Positions 1-6,248 of a stretch of 6,248 nt of DNA are shown here, piece by piece. The position numbers and the translations under genes are program-made. The stretch comes from Leptolyngbya sp. SIO4C1 (GTDB lineage Bacteria; Cyanobacteriota; Cyanobacteriia; Phormidesmidales; Phormidesmidaceae). The notes beneath the pieces were generated by a model, which worked only from the letters and a program-made list of their open reading frames with translations, had not been told where the DNA came from and ran no database searches. Within the stretch, counting starts at the first letter, position 1, and each line of letters starts with the position of its first letter. Where the stretch lies: positions 1 through 6,248 of the forward strand of contig JAAHIA010000295.1 in assembly GCA_010671975.1 (NCBI GenBank), read 5' to 3'.

Positions 1-1895
1 TCTTCGATGCGTAGCCGAACTCCGGTTGGAATCCCATCTTCGTTATAAAACGCACCCAGTGATTGCCCGCCAATCGTGCTAGGAAGCGCATTTTGACCCA
101 GCAGCGAAATGTAATCAAACAGATTGGCATTGCTGTTGAGAACAAATTCGATACCGCCGTCAGGAATTTCGCCCTCTGCTTGGATCGTAAAGTTAACAGC
201 AGATAACTCACCCAGTGCAACATGCTCTACCACTGCGTTGGTGAGATTACCTTCACTGTCTATCGTCGCCGGGATGGCATTCAAAGAGAGTGTAGGCGGG
301 CTGGTCACGTTAGGATTACTGACTGGCGCGCTGGGTGTTCCCGTTTTACGAGGGTTATCTTCTGTCAGCAGATTGATCTCAATACCGTAATTTCCAAAGG
401 TAGTCCGATTGCCATTGCCAGAGCCAGGGACAAACGGCTTATAAAATGGAGCAGCACCGTCAAAGAAGTTCTGTGCGTTATTTTGGGCACCAATCGCGAT
501 GTAATATTCGCCATCCTCAGAGGCCGTAAATTCTCGATAGCTGTCAGTCTCATTCTCATCAAAAGGACCAATACCCCCAAATAGCTTGTCTGGGGCAGCA
601 GGCGTCACAAATCCCGAAATAGTATAATCTTGAAGCAGATTTCCTTCAGCATCGTATATCTGTGATTGGAGCGCAATCCCATTGTCGAATCCACTGGGAT
701 TTCCCTCATTGTCGAAGGTCTCAATGGTAATGGTTTCGCCTGCACTCAACGCAACCTTATAAACATCGACATCCTCGCTGTAGTCGATATAGGTGTAGGT
801 GCCGTCTTCGTTGAGGTAGCGGTTGCCGATATCGAAGTAGATAGAATCGCTACCCGAGAAAGCAGGATTCTCAGCGGTGATTTGAGTATCGGTGGCTAGA
901 GGAATGATGTTGTTCGGCTCAGTGATGTTGCCTTGAGGAATATCGCCTCGTGAATCGACTAATTCAAAGCTGCCACCGCTGTAATCTTCAACAATCTCGT
1001 AGCCCTCTCCCGCCGCTAAGCTAAAGGTCGCCGTTTCCCCTGCTTCCATTTCGCCATCATCGGCAATCGGTAGATTAACTAGGGTGGTGTACTCTGTCAT
1101 CCGCAGGTCAAACCCGCCATCGCGCACGGCCACAATCTCACCGCCCTCGACAGAGATGCCTGCTAGCTCAAACTCGCTCAGGTTCGGCGCATCAACCGAG
1201 ACGACCAAGCCGCCTTCAGGAATGATGCCGTCGGTGGCGAGAAAGGCATGGGCGCTGACCGTCCCCTCATCCTCAATCAGGTAGTCTGGCCCCGTAAACA
1301 AACTCACCTGAATCGCATTCGAGGCAGGCGGAGCCGGTGGCTCTGGCGGCTCCGGCGTGGTCGGCGGCTCCGGCGTCGGCGGCTCCGGCGTATCCATCAG
1401 CTGGCTCGCCTCATCCGCAAAGATCACCGTGCTGCTCGCCGCATTCGGGTCAACGGTGTAGTCGCCGACCCCAGTGATGCTGCCCTGGTCTTCTGCAGCA
1501 ATTTGGTCCGCCGTGAGCAGGGAAAATACAGCGTCCACCCTGCCATCAAAGGTCTCAGGCAAAACGGTATCAGGCTCAGCATTATCGAAAATAGTCAGCG
1601 TCACCGTGGCAAAGGTCGAGCCTTCGGTAATCTCAACCGCCAGTCCCGAGTTATCTAGGTTGGTCTGGGTGGCCAACAGGTTGAGATTTTCGACTTGCGG
1701 GTTGGCAATGGCAGCGGGCAGGTCAAGACGGTTCAGTATTTGCTCTATTTCGCTGTCGATATAGACCTTCAGCCCACCCGTAGGGGCAGGCTGGTCTAGG
1801 TCAAAACGAACCGTTAGGGCCGTGCCCTGATCCTCGACCAGCGCGTTTAGGTCACCGTCGAAATTTGTCGAGGTAGAAAGAGAAACTTGCACCAT
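1..1895 (-). CDS. Calx-beta/PPC-like modular extracellular protein (3' end outside window)
   Basis: Read on the minus strand, the frame from the ATG at 1895-1893 is open to the left edge: 631 complete codons and no stop, so the C-terminus is missing. Start choice: an in-frame TGA lies at 1925-1923, no other ATG, GTG or TTG lies between it and this ATG, and a GGAG sits 11 bases upstream. The protein begins MVQVSLSTST with no signal peptide or membrane segment, as in type I secreted proteins. Modules (approximate residues): 1-165, Calx-beta-like, with VTLTIFDNAEPD; 169-190, a Pro/Glu/Thr linker; 192-320, Calx-beta-like, with LPIADDGEMEAGE; 340-508, a beta-sandwich resembling the pre-peptidase C-terminal (PPC) family, with the DVDVYKVALSAGETITIETF core and a later GEYYIAIGA strand; 518-631, another Calx-beta-like module, cut. 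No catalytic motif is visible. Inferred role: calcium-binding surface or matrix protein, with an RTX tail likely beyond the window. Its modules resemble those of the upstream gene. Function is not recognised beyond the architecture. Confidence 0.9.
   Translation of the reverse strand, partial: MVQVSLSTSTNFDGDLNALVEDQGTALTVRFDLDQPAPTGGLKVYIDSEIEQILNRLDLPAAIANPQVENLNLLATQTNLDNSGLAVEITEGSTFATVTLTIFDNAEPDTVLPETFDGRVDAVFSLLTADQIAAEDQGSITGVGDYTVDPNAASSTVIFADEASQLMDTPEPPTPEPPTTPEPPEPPAPPASNAIQVSLFTGPDYLIEDEGTVSAHAFLATDGIIPEGGLVVSVDAPNLSEFELAGISVEGGEIVAVRDGGFDLRMTEYTTLVNLPIADDGEMEAGETATFSLAAGEGYEIVEDYSGGSFELVDSRGDIPQGNITEPNNIIPLATDTQITAENPAFSGSDSIYFDIGNRYLNEDGTYTYIDYSEDVDVYKVALSAGETITIETFDNEGNPSGFDNGIALQSQIYDAEGNLLQDYTISGFVTPAAPDKLFGGIGPFDENETDSYREFTASEDGEYYIAIGAQNNAQNFFDGAAPFYKPFVPGSGNGNRTTFGNYGIEINLLTEDNPRKTGTPSAPVSNPNVTSPPTLSLNAIPATIDSEGNLTNAVVEHVALGELSAVNFTIQAEGEIPDGGIEFVLNSNANLFDYISLLGQNALPSTIGGQSLGAFYNEDGIPTGVRLRIE
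1328..1391 (-). repeat. Pro/Glu/Thr linker encoded by GC-rich direct repeats
   Basis: Inside the left-hand gene, residues 169-190 form a PEPPTPEPP-type linker between two Calx-beta-like modules. On the plus strand the 14-mer ggcggctccggcgt occurs exactly three times, at 1345-1358, 1363-1376 and 1378-1391, with periods of 18 and 15 bases, both multiples of three. Length change here would keep the frame, so the linker is a probable site of slippage polymorphism. Confidence 0.85.
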
Positions 1896-1906
1896 GTCTT
1901 GGGGGG

Positions 1907-1910
1907 CTCC
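1907..1910 (-). promoter_or_regulatory. Candidate ribosome binding site of the Calx-beta/PPC gene
   Basis: GGAG lies 11 bases upstream of the ATG at 1895, separated from it by a run of six C and then AAGAC. The spacing is slightly long, but this is the only purine-rich SD-like element before the ATG, and the in-frame TGA just upstream rules out an earlier start. Confidence 0.5.
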
Positions 1911-1917
1911 GTTATGG

Positions 1918-1948
1918 ATTAATCAAACTGTGAAAAGCTAAAAAGCAA
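1918..1948 (-). promoter_or_regulatory. Weak candidate promoter in the intergenic spacer
   Basis: Because the upstream gene is closed by a terminator, the left-hand gene probably has its own promoter in the spacer 1896-1974. The best pair I can see is TTGCTT (1948-1943) and ATTAAT (1923-1918), separated by 19 bases, which is longer than the usual 17. The match to sigma-70 consensus is poor and the call rests mainly on context. Confidence 0.2.
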
Positions 1949-1974
1949 ACGGGCACGATCTGCCTGCGGACACT

Positions 1975-2004
1975 AAAAAGGTGGAGCAGGCAAACCCGCT
2001 CCAC
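1975..2004 (-). terminator. Intrinsic terminator of the RTX hydrolase gene
   Basis: On the minus strand, 14 bases after the TAG stop, GTGGAGC pairs perfectly with GCTCCAC. The stem is extended by a G-T wobble and two G-C pairs around a TTTG loop, and is followed by C and TTTTT. There is no T-run on the plus-strand side, so it acts on minus-strand transcription only. It separates the two genes into likely distinct transcription units. Confidence 0.85.
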
Positions 2005-2017
2005 TAGTCGGCATAGT

Positions 2018-5000
2018 CTAAACCAGCGCTAGTGCCTGGCTAGGATTCGAGACATCTGGCACAACTTCAAAGCTGCTCTCACCCAGCGCCGATGCCTGAA
2101 CGTTGTTCAGCACGGCCAGTGTCTCGCCCGTGGAGGTAACACCCAGCAGAGTATTGTTACCGTCCTGGGTCAGCGTTAGGTCAGCAAACATCAGCTCACC
2201 CTCGACCAGACCGATGCGGTCGATGCCCACCTCAAAATCGAGGATGGTGTCGGTGCCGTCGCCGTTGCCAAAAACAAACAGGTCGCTGCCGCTGCCGTCG
2301 GAGAAGTTATCGCCGACGAGGATATCGTCGCCAGTAACACCCATGAGGATGTCGTCGCCGTCATCCCCCCAGATCAGGTCATCACCTGCGTCGCCGCTGA
2401 GGATGTCGTTGCCGGCCTTGCCGCCGATGCGGTCGTTGTCGTCACCGCCAAAGATGATGTCGTTGCCGCCGGGTTCGCCATCCTGGGTCGTGCGGGCGTT
2501 GCGATCGCCCCGTAAGATGTCGTCACCGTCACCCCCCAGGAGAATATCGTCAGCTAGCCCCCCTGCAACCACATCATCACCGCCTTGACTGGTCACGCTG
2601 TTGGCAGCATCGTTCCCCACCAGGGTTTCGCTTGCGTCTGTGCCGACGACTTCAAAGTCGTTGAGGGTCAGCGTCACGCTGCTAGCGGCAGAGGCGGGCT
2701 CGTATACTTCACCGTTGACCAGATCAAACGTAACGGTCTCTGGCCCTTCAGTGGGTCCGTCGTCGAAGACCGACAGGGTGATACTGGCGTTCGGCTCTAT
2801 TAGGGTCACCAGAAATGCGCCGCCGCGACTGTCGCCCACCTCTGGGATGCCAGAGATGCCCGTAGTCGTAAAGGCGGGGGTACCGTCTTCGTTAAAGAGA
2901 CTGAACTCGCCCAGTACACCATCCTGGTTCCCGTCCACCAGCACACTCAGACCGCCGTCCGGGATATCGCCATCGACGCTAAAATTAACGGTGAATTCTT
3001 CCCCTTCTGTCAGCTCAGTTGAGCTAGTAGAGAGGCTAACCATCGGGCCAATGCCCGGGCCGCCGTTATCATCCGTAAGGGTGAGCGTGTCTGACCCATT
3101 TTGCGAGTCAACCAGGTAGGCTGAGCCCAAAACGCCTGTGTCATCTGGGACAATCTTAAAGGTAAAGGTGCGGTCGGCTTCCTCGATAATATCGTTGGCA
3201 ATCGTGCGCGTTAAAATCCCTTCCCGCTCCAGTAGCCTGAGCCCAACAGCGCCCAGCTCTGGAAAGAAGCCGAGGGATTCCATCCCGATTAGGTCTTGTG
3301 GGAAACTGCCATCGAGCTGGTCGAGGATTTCAATCAGGTCGTTTCCTTCACCGCCAAAGAGAATCGGCAGCCCCTCGGGCGGAATCTCGCGGTCAACCAC
3401 GAAGCGAAACTGCGTGGTTAGCGGCGCGTCTTCTTCAGAGACCGCAGCGGGCTCGATGAACAGGCTCACGACCGGGGTCGGGTTACCCAACAGTGGCACA
3501 ATGTCTGCATCAATGCGGGTATCACCGATATCGGTACCCTCAAAGCCGTCTAGGCTGAGCAGGCTGGCTAGCTCCGGCGCTAGCAGCAGGTCGGCGTCAG
3601 CAACGGTCAGCTCGTCGTTTTGTACCAGCAGACGACCGGGATTGCTGATGTCGAACAGAATATCGATGCCCAAACTGTCTTCCAGCGTGTCGGCCACAAA
3701 GAAGCCACTGTTGGTCTCGCTGACGCGCCCGGCATCAAACCCGATGGCGAAATTACCAATCGTCAGGTTCACATCACCGCCGACCGCGAAGGTAATATCG
3801 CCCGTGTGGCTAATCACGCCGCCATCAGGCATAAACGGAACGGACTCGAAGGTAAAGCCGTCCTGGATGGCGAAGCCAAGCTGGAACTGATTGGAGAAGG
3901 GGTCGGCGGTGGGCGTCGCATTTTGAATGGTCAGCCCCGCAGTTTCGAACAGGGTGAAATTGAGAAACAGGCTAGTCGCACCCGAAACAATCTGAAATTC
4001 GCCGTCATCATTGGGCGGCGGCGATACGATAATGGGGCTGCCCACCTCGTCTAACGTATCTTGAATCTCGTCGAGATAGGTCTCGCCCACTTTTCCGGTT
4101 TCGATAAGCTCAGCCGTGGTCCGCGTCAGAAAGGCAATGTCTTCGTGGGTGCTGTAGCCGATGGGCGGATAGCCAAACTCGTCGGACCAGTCGTCAAAGT
4201 GGATCAGAGAAGGAGAGGTCTCTTTGGACTTGCTCCACAGGTTGAGTCCGGTGAAACCCTCGCCGACGGCAGTTTTCTCGCCGACGTTGATGCCTTCTGG
4301 GCCATCAAAGAGGCCATCGGTCAGAAGCTGCCGCGTGTTGGTGTCGAAGGCAAAGTTAAACTCGGGAAAAGTCAGGTGATTGTCTTCGTAGGTCCGCAGC
4401 AGAGCACCGTCAGGGCCAAAGAAGGAGATATCAAAAGACTCTAGATTCTCTTCGCGGACGATACCGTCTAGAGGTATGAGGCTAGCGTCGTAGCTAAACT
4501 CGCCCTCAACGCTAAATTCGGCAATCTGACCGGTCCAGTCAAACTCGTAGGTGACAACGTCAGGCGTAGGCGGCTGGATCGTGCGGCGGTAGGTGGGCAG
4601 CAGGTCGCTGACCAGATTGGTGTTAGAGCGACCATTCAGCAGCTCGACGTAGGTAATCTCTTCGAGCGGAGAATACCAGATGTTAGAGCGGAAACCCAGG
4701 GTCTGACCGCGATGCACGTACCAGAAGCGGTTGCGCGATTCGAGCGTGCCGATGCCCAAGCCGTAGGTGTCGTAGTTGGGCGAGTTGACTGGGATGGTCT
4801 CTAGCATCTCCTCCAGGGTCTCCGGCTGGAGCAGCGCGCCTTCCACCAGCAGCCCGTCGAAGAAATCGGCCAGGTCTTCGGTATTAGAGATGATAGACCC
4901 GGCTGAGCCGGTCCAAGATAGGTTGGTAATGCTAAGGTTGTCAAGCGCGCCGTCGTTGTTAAAGTCCCAGTAGCTGTTGATATAGCCGCCGGGGACATCC

Positions 5001-6248
5001 TCTTCGCCGAAGACAAAGGTGTTGTCGAGATTGAGCGGATCAAGGATGCGATCGCGAATTTCTGCCCCGTAGCTGTTGCCGGTGACCGCCCCGATCACCT
5101 GACCGGCCAGAATGTAGTTGGTGTTGGAATAGCGCCAGTCTTCCCCTGGCTCGAAAAAAGGCTCTGCTCCGTCGATAAAACCTACCAGCTGCTCGGGCGT
5201 CCAGTCTTGCAAAAACAGCGTGGGGTTGCTGGTGGCTTGGACGGCGAGAATATCTAGGTAGTCGGCAACGCCGCTGGTGTGGTTGAGAATCTGCTCGATG
5301 GTAATTTCGTTAGCGTTGGGAACCAGATTGGTGACTTCAGCAGGTAGCCACTGGGTCAGGGTATCTTCTAGAGTAAGCTGACCCTCTTCGACAAGCTGCA
5401 AAAGGGTTGTGGCCACAAAGGTTTTAGTGATGCTACCCGCTTCGAACCGGTCGTCTGGCTGCAGAGGAACCTGATTTTCTAGATCAGAAAACCCAGCAGC
5501 ACCGAACCATTCTCCTTCATTCGTGAGAATGGCGACGGCGGCACCCGGGACTTCGGGCGGGAGGTTAGAGTCGAGAGCGGTATCGAGAGCGGCAATGACG
5601 CGATCGGGTAATGACATGGGGGGATTTTCCTGCGAATCAACAACGGTCAGCAGGCTAGAATTGGCCTGAGGATCAACACTGTAATCTGCACCCGGCTGCA
5701 GGGCGAAGGTGACCATTTCTTCGCCTTCAACCTCTCCATCGTTGGCAATCGGCAGGCGAATCTGTGCCGCTTGTTCTGTAAGCGTGACATCAAATTCGCT
5801 GTAGCCGCTAGTATTGCCAATCTCAACGATCGGGCCGCTGCTGAAGGCTGGGATGGTATCGCTGACCAGCGCCTCTTCGGTGCGTCCGTTCAATAGTTCA
5901 ATGTAGGTAAAGTCATCTTCTGGGGCGTACCACAGGTTGGCGTTAAAGCCGAGGCTACCGCCTCGGTGCCCCACGACTCTTCCCAATTCGGGGGTTTCGA
6001 AGCTCATCAGACCCAGCCCATACTCGTAGCCGCGACCGGTATCGACCAGGGTAAACATTTCGGCTCGGGCCGCGTCAGAGAGAAAATCACCCGCGTACAG
6101 CGCCCGGGCATAGCGAGTCAAATCATCAGTGGTTGAAACCATTGCCCCTGCCGCCCAAGACCAGGACAGATTGACAATGGAAACGTCATCAAGGGTACCG
6201 TTTCCGTCAAAATCGAGATAGCCGCTAATGTAGCCGCTGGGAATGGTA
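2018..6248 (-). CDS. Giant RTX-type secreted protein with tandem serine beta-lactamase/DD-peptidase-like domains (5' end outside window)
   Basis: Partial: the frame stays open through the right edge, so 1409 residues are visible (residue 1 = codon 6247-6245) and the true start is not. The ATG at 6142 is not the start: it lies inside a catalytic domain, at a place aligned to the middle of the second copy. Modules (approximate residues): 1-136, C-terminal part of a PF00144-type serine hydrolase with GHRG (H94); 137-205, Calx-beta-like linker; 211-553, complete PF00144-type domain with S-I-T-K (nucleophile S272, K275), Y-S-N (373-375) and H-R-G (512-514); 563-745 and 748-918, two beta-rich modules; 920-1066 and 1068-1197, Calx-beta-like; 1201-1313, RTX nonapeptides; 1316-1409, C-terminal block containing DGTDTILDF. 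Known of the family: D-Ala-D-Ala carboxypeptidases, D-aminopeptidases, esterases and class C beta-lactamases. HxG in place of KTG resembles the R61 DD-peptidase/esterase side. Inferred: export by a type I (ABC/MFP/TolC) system and folding in extracellular calcium. Substrate unknown. Stop is TAG, followed by an intrinsic terminator. Confidence 0.93.
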   Translation of the reverse strand, partial: TIPSGYISGYLDFDGNGTLDDVSIVNLSWSWAAGAMVSTTDDLTRYARALYAGDFLSDAARAEMFTLVDTGRGYEYGLGLMSFETPELGRVVGHRGGSLGFNANLWYAPEDDFTYIELLNGRTEEALVSDTIPAFSSGPIVEIGNTSGYSEFDVTLTEQAAQIRLPIANDGEVEGEEMVTFALQPGADYSVDPQANSSLLTVVDSQENPPMSLPDRVIAALDTALDSNLPPEVPGAAVAILTNEGEWFGAAGFSDLENQVPLQPDDRFEAGSITKTFVATTLLQLVEEGQLTLEDTLTQWLPAEVTNLVPNANEITIEQILNHTSGVADYLDILAVQATSNPTLFLQDWTPEQLVGFIDGAEPFFEPGEDWRYSNTNYILAGQVIGAVTGNSYGAEIRDRILDPLNLDNTFVFGEEDVPGGYINSYWDFNNDGALDNLSITNLSWTGSAGSIISNTEDLADFFDGLLVEGALLQPETLEEMLETIPVNSPNYDTYGLGIGTLESRNRFWYVHRGQTLGFRSNIWYSPLEEITYVELLNGRSNTNLVSDLLPTYRRTIQPPTPDVVTYEFDWTGQIAEFSVEGEFSYDASLIPLDGIVREENLESFDISFFGPDGALLRTYEDNHLTFPEFNFAFDTNTRQLLTDGLFDGPEGINVGEKTAVGEGFTGLNLWSKSKETSPSLIHFDDWSDEFGYPPIGYSTHEDIAFLTRTTAELIETGKVGETYLDEIQDTLDEVGSPIIVSPPPNDDGEFQIVSGATSLFLNFTLFETAGLTIQNATPTADPFSNQFQLGFAIQDGFTFESVPFMPDGGVISHTGDITFAVGGDVNLTIGNFAIGFDAGRVSETNSGFFVADTLEDSLGIDILFDISNPGRLLVQNDELTVADADLLLAPELASLLSLDGFEGTDIGDTRIDADIVPLLGNPTPVVSLFIEPAAVSEEDAPLTTQFRFVVDREIPPEGLPILFGGEGNDLIEILDQLDGSFPQDLIGMESLGFFPELGAVGLRLLEREGILTRTIANDIIEEADRTFTFKIVPDDTGVLGSAYLVDSQNGSDTLTLTDDNGGPGIGPMVSLSTSSTELTEGEEFTVNFSVDGDIPDGGLSVLVDGNQDGVLGEFSLFNEDGTPAFTTTGISGIPEVGDSRGGAFLVTLIEPNASITLSVFDDGPTEGPETVTFDLVNGEVYEPASAASSVTLTLNDFEVVGTDASETLVGNDAANSVTSQGGDDVVAGGLADDILLGGDGDDILRGDRNARTTQDGEPGGNDIIFGGDDNDRIGGKAGNDILSGDAGDDLIWGDDGDDILMGVTGDDILVGDNFSDGSGSDLFVFGNGDGTDTILDFEVGIDRIGLVEGELMFADLTLTQDGNNTLLGVTSTGETLAVLNNVQASALGESSFEVVPDVSNPSQALALV
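2310..2645 (-). repeat. RTX (hemolysin-type calcium-binding) nonapeptide array
   Basis: The encoded residues (about 1201-1313) hold roughly nine GGxGxDxUx-type units, for example GGDDVVAGG, LADDILLGG, DGDDILRGD, GNDIIFGGD, GNDILSGDA, GDDLIWGDD and GDDILMGVT. A twelve-residue insertion (RNARTTQDGEPG) breaks the register in the middle. In this family such repeats bind calcium and form a parallel beta-roll after type I secretion. They are followed by SDLFVFGNGDGTDTILDF and a non-repetitive tail, the usual cyanobacterial layout. At DNA level the array appears as short gtcgtcgcc-like repeats on the plus strand. Confidence 0.93.
2501..2508. repeat. HIP1 octamer GCGATCGC
   Basis: An exact copy of the palindromic HIP1 core that is highly over-represented in many cyanobacterial genomes. 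It lies in the coding sequence for the insertion that interrupts the RTX array. A taxonomic hint rather than a gene-specific signal. Confidence 0.7.
4590..5617 (-). other. Second serine hydrolase domain, complete catalytic set
   Basis: About 343 residues (211-553), a normal length for a PF00144-type domain. Family landmarks in order: VPGAAVAILTNEGEW, the first strands; FEAGSITKTF, carrying the SxxK nucleophile (S272) and general base (K275); LNHTSGVADY; FEPGEDWRYSNTNY, carrying the YxN motif (373-375); NLSW; YGLGI; YVHRGQTLGF, carrying HxG (512-514); and YVELLNGR. All catalytic positions are present, so an active enzyme is expected. HRG in place of KTG favours a peptidase or esterase over a true beta-lactamase, but specificity cannot be read from sequence alone. 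Confidence 0.88.
5048..5055. repeat. HIP1 octamer GCGATCGC
   Basis: Second exact HIP1 core, within the second hydrolase domain in the codons for EIRDRI. Two exact copies in about 6 kb support a cyanobacterial host. Confidence 0.7.
5843..6247 (-). other. First serine hydrolase domain, C-terminal part only
   Basis: This is a domain within the right-hand gene. Visible are the GYISGYLDFDGNG region, NLSW, YEYGLGL, GHRGGSLGF with the HxG catalytic motif (H94), and NLWYAPEDDFTYIELLNG. The nucleophile SxxK and the YxN motif would lie beyond the right edge, so whether this copy is catalytically complete cannot be judged. It aligns with residues 417-553 of the second copy with only small indels, so it is a diverged tandem duplicate. 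The domain ends before a Calx-beta-like linker. Confidence 0.85.

Noticed and set aside
1248..1658. Plus-strand open frame rich in Arg
   Set aside because: It is antisense to the Calx-beta/PPC gene. The Arg run is the complement of the PEPP linker codons.
2103..2588. Plus-strand open frame rich in Ser and Pro
   Set aside because: It is the antisense reading of the RTX repeats. Its repetitive Ser/Pro pattern mirrors the GDD repeats.
2310..2645. CRISPR or noncoding tandem repeat array
   Set aside because: The short GC-rich repeats are in frame, diverged and encode RTX nonapeptides. There are no spacers of uniform length.
3138..3890. Long plus-strand open frame (250 codons), Ser/Pro-rich
   Set aside because: It lies wholly opposite the RTX hydrolase gene. 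Its low-complexity Ser/Arg/Pro composition is what the complement of Asp/Gly/Leu-rich codons gives, with no recognisable domain or RBS.
4801..5043. Minus-strand open frame in another register inside the second hydrolase domain
   Set aside because: It overlaps a domain whose main frame has all catalytic motifs. The alternative product has no family features.
6140..6142. ATG at 6142 as the start of the right-hand gene
   Set aside because: The frame remains open to the right edge, and the 35 codons before it align with the second hydrolase copy, including GYI, the calcium-loop-like DFDGNG and NLSW.
1..6248. tRNA, rRNA, transposase or attachment sites
   Set aside because: Both strands are almost fully occupied by the two modular genes. 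No transposase motif was found, no terminal inverted repeats were seen, and the only spacer is 122 bases.

Overview
The window looks like cyanobacterial chromosome. Three things point that way: the protein modules (hemolysin-type calcium repeats with a cyanobacterial-style C-terminal block, Calx-beta-like modules, and two beta-rich modules of the kind I associate with cyanobacterial PEP-CTERM proteins), two copies of the HIP1 octamer GCGATCGC, and a moderately GC-rich composition. Genus cannot be told; a filamentous or Leptolyngbya-like lineage is only a guess.

Layout: there are two genes, both on the minus strand and both cut by the window edges. The right-hand gene (stop at 2018, start beyond 6248) encodes the last 1409 residues of a giant modular protein. 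In order from the N-terminal side it has the C-terminal part of a serine beta-lactamase/DD-peptidase-like (PF00144-type) domain, a short Calx-beta-like linker, a second and complete domain of the same family with all three catalytic motifs, two beta-rich modules, two more Calx-beta-like modules, an RTX calcium-binding repeat array, and a C-terminal block typical of type I secreted cyanobacterial proteins. A strong intrinsic terminator follows at 1975-2004. The left-hand gene starts at 1895, after a 122-base spacer, and runs off the left edge with 631 codons visible. It is a non-catalytic modular protein: Calx-beta-like module, Pro/Glu/Thr linker, Calx-beta-like module, PPC-like beta-sandwich, and a further, cut Calx-beta-like module.

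How they fit together: both products look extracellular and calcium-dependent. The right-hand one is probably a secreted serine hydrolase with two catalytic units. The left-hand one is probably an adhesin or scaffold-like partner built from related modules. The shared modules suggest the pair arose by local module duplication and shuffling. The terminator between them implies that the left gene has its own promoter or depends on read-through. No RNA gene, transposon or CRISPR array is visible. The most notable point is the tandem catalytic duplication, with EF-hand-like loops inserted in both copies, on an RTX-secreted chain.
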